Below, in pieces: positions 4,984 through 5,369 of a DNA stretch of 5,369 nucleotides. Origin of the DNA: Chrysiogenales bacterium (GTDB taxonomy: Bacteria > Acidobacteriota > Aminicenantia > UBA2199); NCBI GenBank assembly GCA_004525465.1, contig SPCN01000167.1, positions 1-5,369 on the forward strand. Direction: 5' to 3'. A model generated the notes under the pieces. The model searched no databases. It was not told where the DNA came from and was given only the letters and a program-made list of their open reading frames with translations. Position numbers and translations under genes: made by a program. How positions within the stretch are numbered: position 1 is the stretch's first letter; each line of letters opens with the position of its first letter.

Positions 4984-5369
4984 GGTTGTAATAAGGGTGA
5001 AAAGTCACGGCCGCGTTCCGGCCGTACTTTTTCTTGGCGAAAACAAAGATGTCGATCATGTTTAAAACCCAGACGCCGGCAGCGGCCAAAATGGCGGTGT
5101 TGCGCCGCCGGTCATATTTTTCGGTCTGCAAGCGCCACTCCGTCGCCGCCAGTGCATCTTTGGCGTCACGGTAATTGCGGTACGCCTCAGCGCCTTTGCC
5201 GATTTCTATGACAATCCTAGCCAGGCAGAATATTTCGGCCGAGGCGAAAACCGCGGCCTTGACGTATTGCTTTTCGGCCAGCTGCCCCAAGCCCGGGAAT
5301 ACCAGTGATTTTTCCAGAACCTTGCGCAAGCGGTCGGATTCAGGCTTCACCTCCTCCGCCGTGAACAAC
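4940..5369 (-). CDS. DUF5683-like small membrane protein (5' end cut by right window edge)
   Basis: About 142 residues are visible and the reading frame stays open through the right edge, so the true start, and any signal peptide, is probably outside. The visible part begins with a charged stretch, then a hydrophobic segment with the motif KSLVFPGLGQLAEKQYVKAA (about 20-39). This resembles the PGxGQ..(n)xq..Kg block of DUF5683 and related TM2-like proteins. A polar helical spacer rich in A, E, R and K follows (about 57-87), then RRRNTAILAAAGVWVLNMID (about 87-106), a second membrane segment. The function of the family is not known to me. The final 30 or so residues (HPYYNHENQTFGAG) look strand-like, and the two adjacent cysteines close to the end are unusual. 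The gene overlaps the lipoprotein gene by 44 bp, so it belongs to the same operon. Confidence 0.65.
   Translation of the reverse strand, partial: LFTAEEVKPESDRLRKVLEKSLVFPGLGQLAEKQYVKAAVFASAEIFCLARIVIEIGKGAEAYRNYRDAKDALAATEWRLQTEKYDRRRNTAILAAAGVWVLNMIDIFVFAKKKYGRNAAVTFHPYYNHENQTFGAGLTCCF

Noticed and set aside
5344..5360. GGAGGAGGTG as a strong Shine-Dalgarno near the right edge
   Set aside because: No start codon lies at suitable distance downstream; it encodes EEV in the open frame of the DUF5683-like protein.
5366..5368. TTG at the right edge as the true start of the DUF5683-like gene
   Set aside because: The frame stays open to the edge, no Shine-Dalgarno can be seen upstream, and the family usually has more sequence before the PGxGQ block; the start is more likely outside.
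1..5369. CRISPR arrays, tRNA or rRNA genes, insertion sequences
   Set aside because: No regularly spaced repeats, no cloverleaf-like stretches, no transposase-like protein or terminal inverted repeats were found on reading both strands.

Overview
The window suggests a Gram-negative (diderm) bacterium of moderate to fairly high GC. It encodes a signal-peptide-bearing outer-membrane beta-barrel candidate and a lipoprotein with a classical lipobox. No gene pins the taxonomy down. The NPNDP stretch after the lipobox cysteine, the DUF5683-like protein and the compact OstA/LptD-like protein resemble proteins of Acidobacteriota/Aminicenantes-type lineages, but that is impression, not proof. All six recognisable genes lie on the minus strand, so transcription runs from right to left.

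Right part (5369 to 2423): an envelope operon. A DUF5683-like small membrane protein, cut by the right edge, overlaps by 44 bp a lipoprotein built of about five beta-propeller-like repeats. That gene overlaps by 4 bp (ATGA) a 614-residue exported protein with an N-terminal OstA/LptA-like domain and a long beta-strand-rich C-terminus, which looks like a compact LptD-family protein. The tight packing implies co-translation and a shared role at the cell envelope.

Middle (2422 to 483): a metal/drug export operon. It has a good sigma70-type promoter (TTGACA, 17 bp, TACATT) whose -35 box is bracketed by two copies of the palindrome CCGGCCGG. The promoter drives mntP (manganese efflux) and, 3 bp after its stop, an MFS_3/EntS-type exporter. 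A hairpin just past the exporter stop probably ends this transcript.

Left part (482 to 1): a 107-bp gap, then queC (7-cyano-7-deazaguanine synthase, queuosine/deazapurine pathway), which starts at 375 and runs off the left edge. Its predicted promoter (TTGGCA, 17 bp, TAAAAT) lies so close that the expected first transcribed base is the A of the ATG, so the mRNA is predicted to be leaderless. The same gap holds an extended -10 on the plus strand pointing back into the exporter gene.

I see no RNA genes, mobile elements, CRISPR arrays or integration sites, and no intergenic stretch exceeds about 110 bp. The most interesting points are the leaderless queC arrangement, the palindrome-flanked mntP promoter and the unusual compact LptD-like envelope operon.
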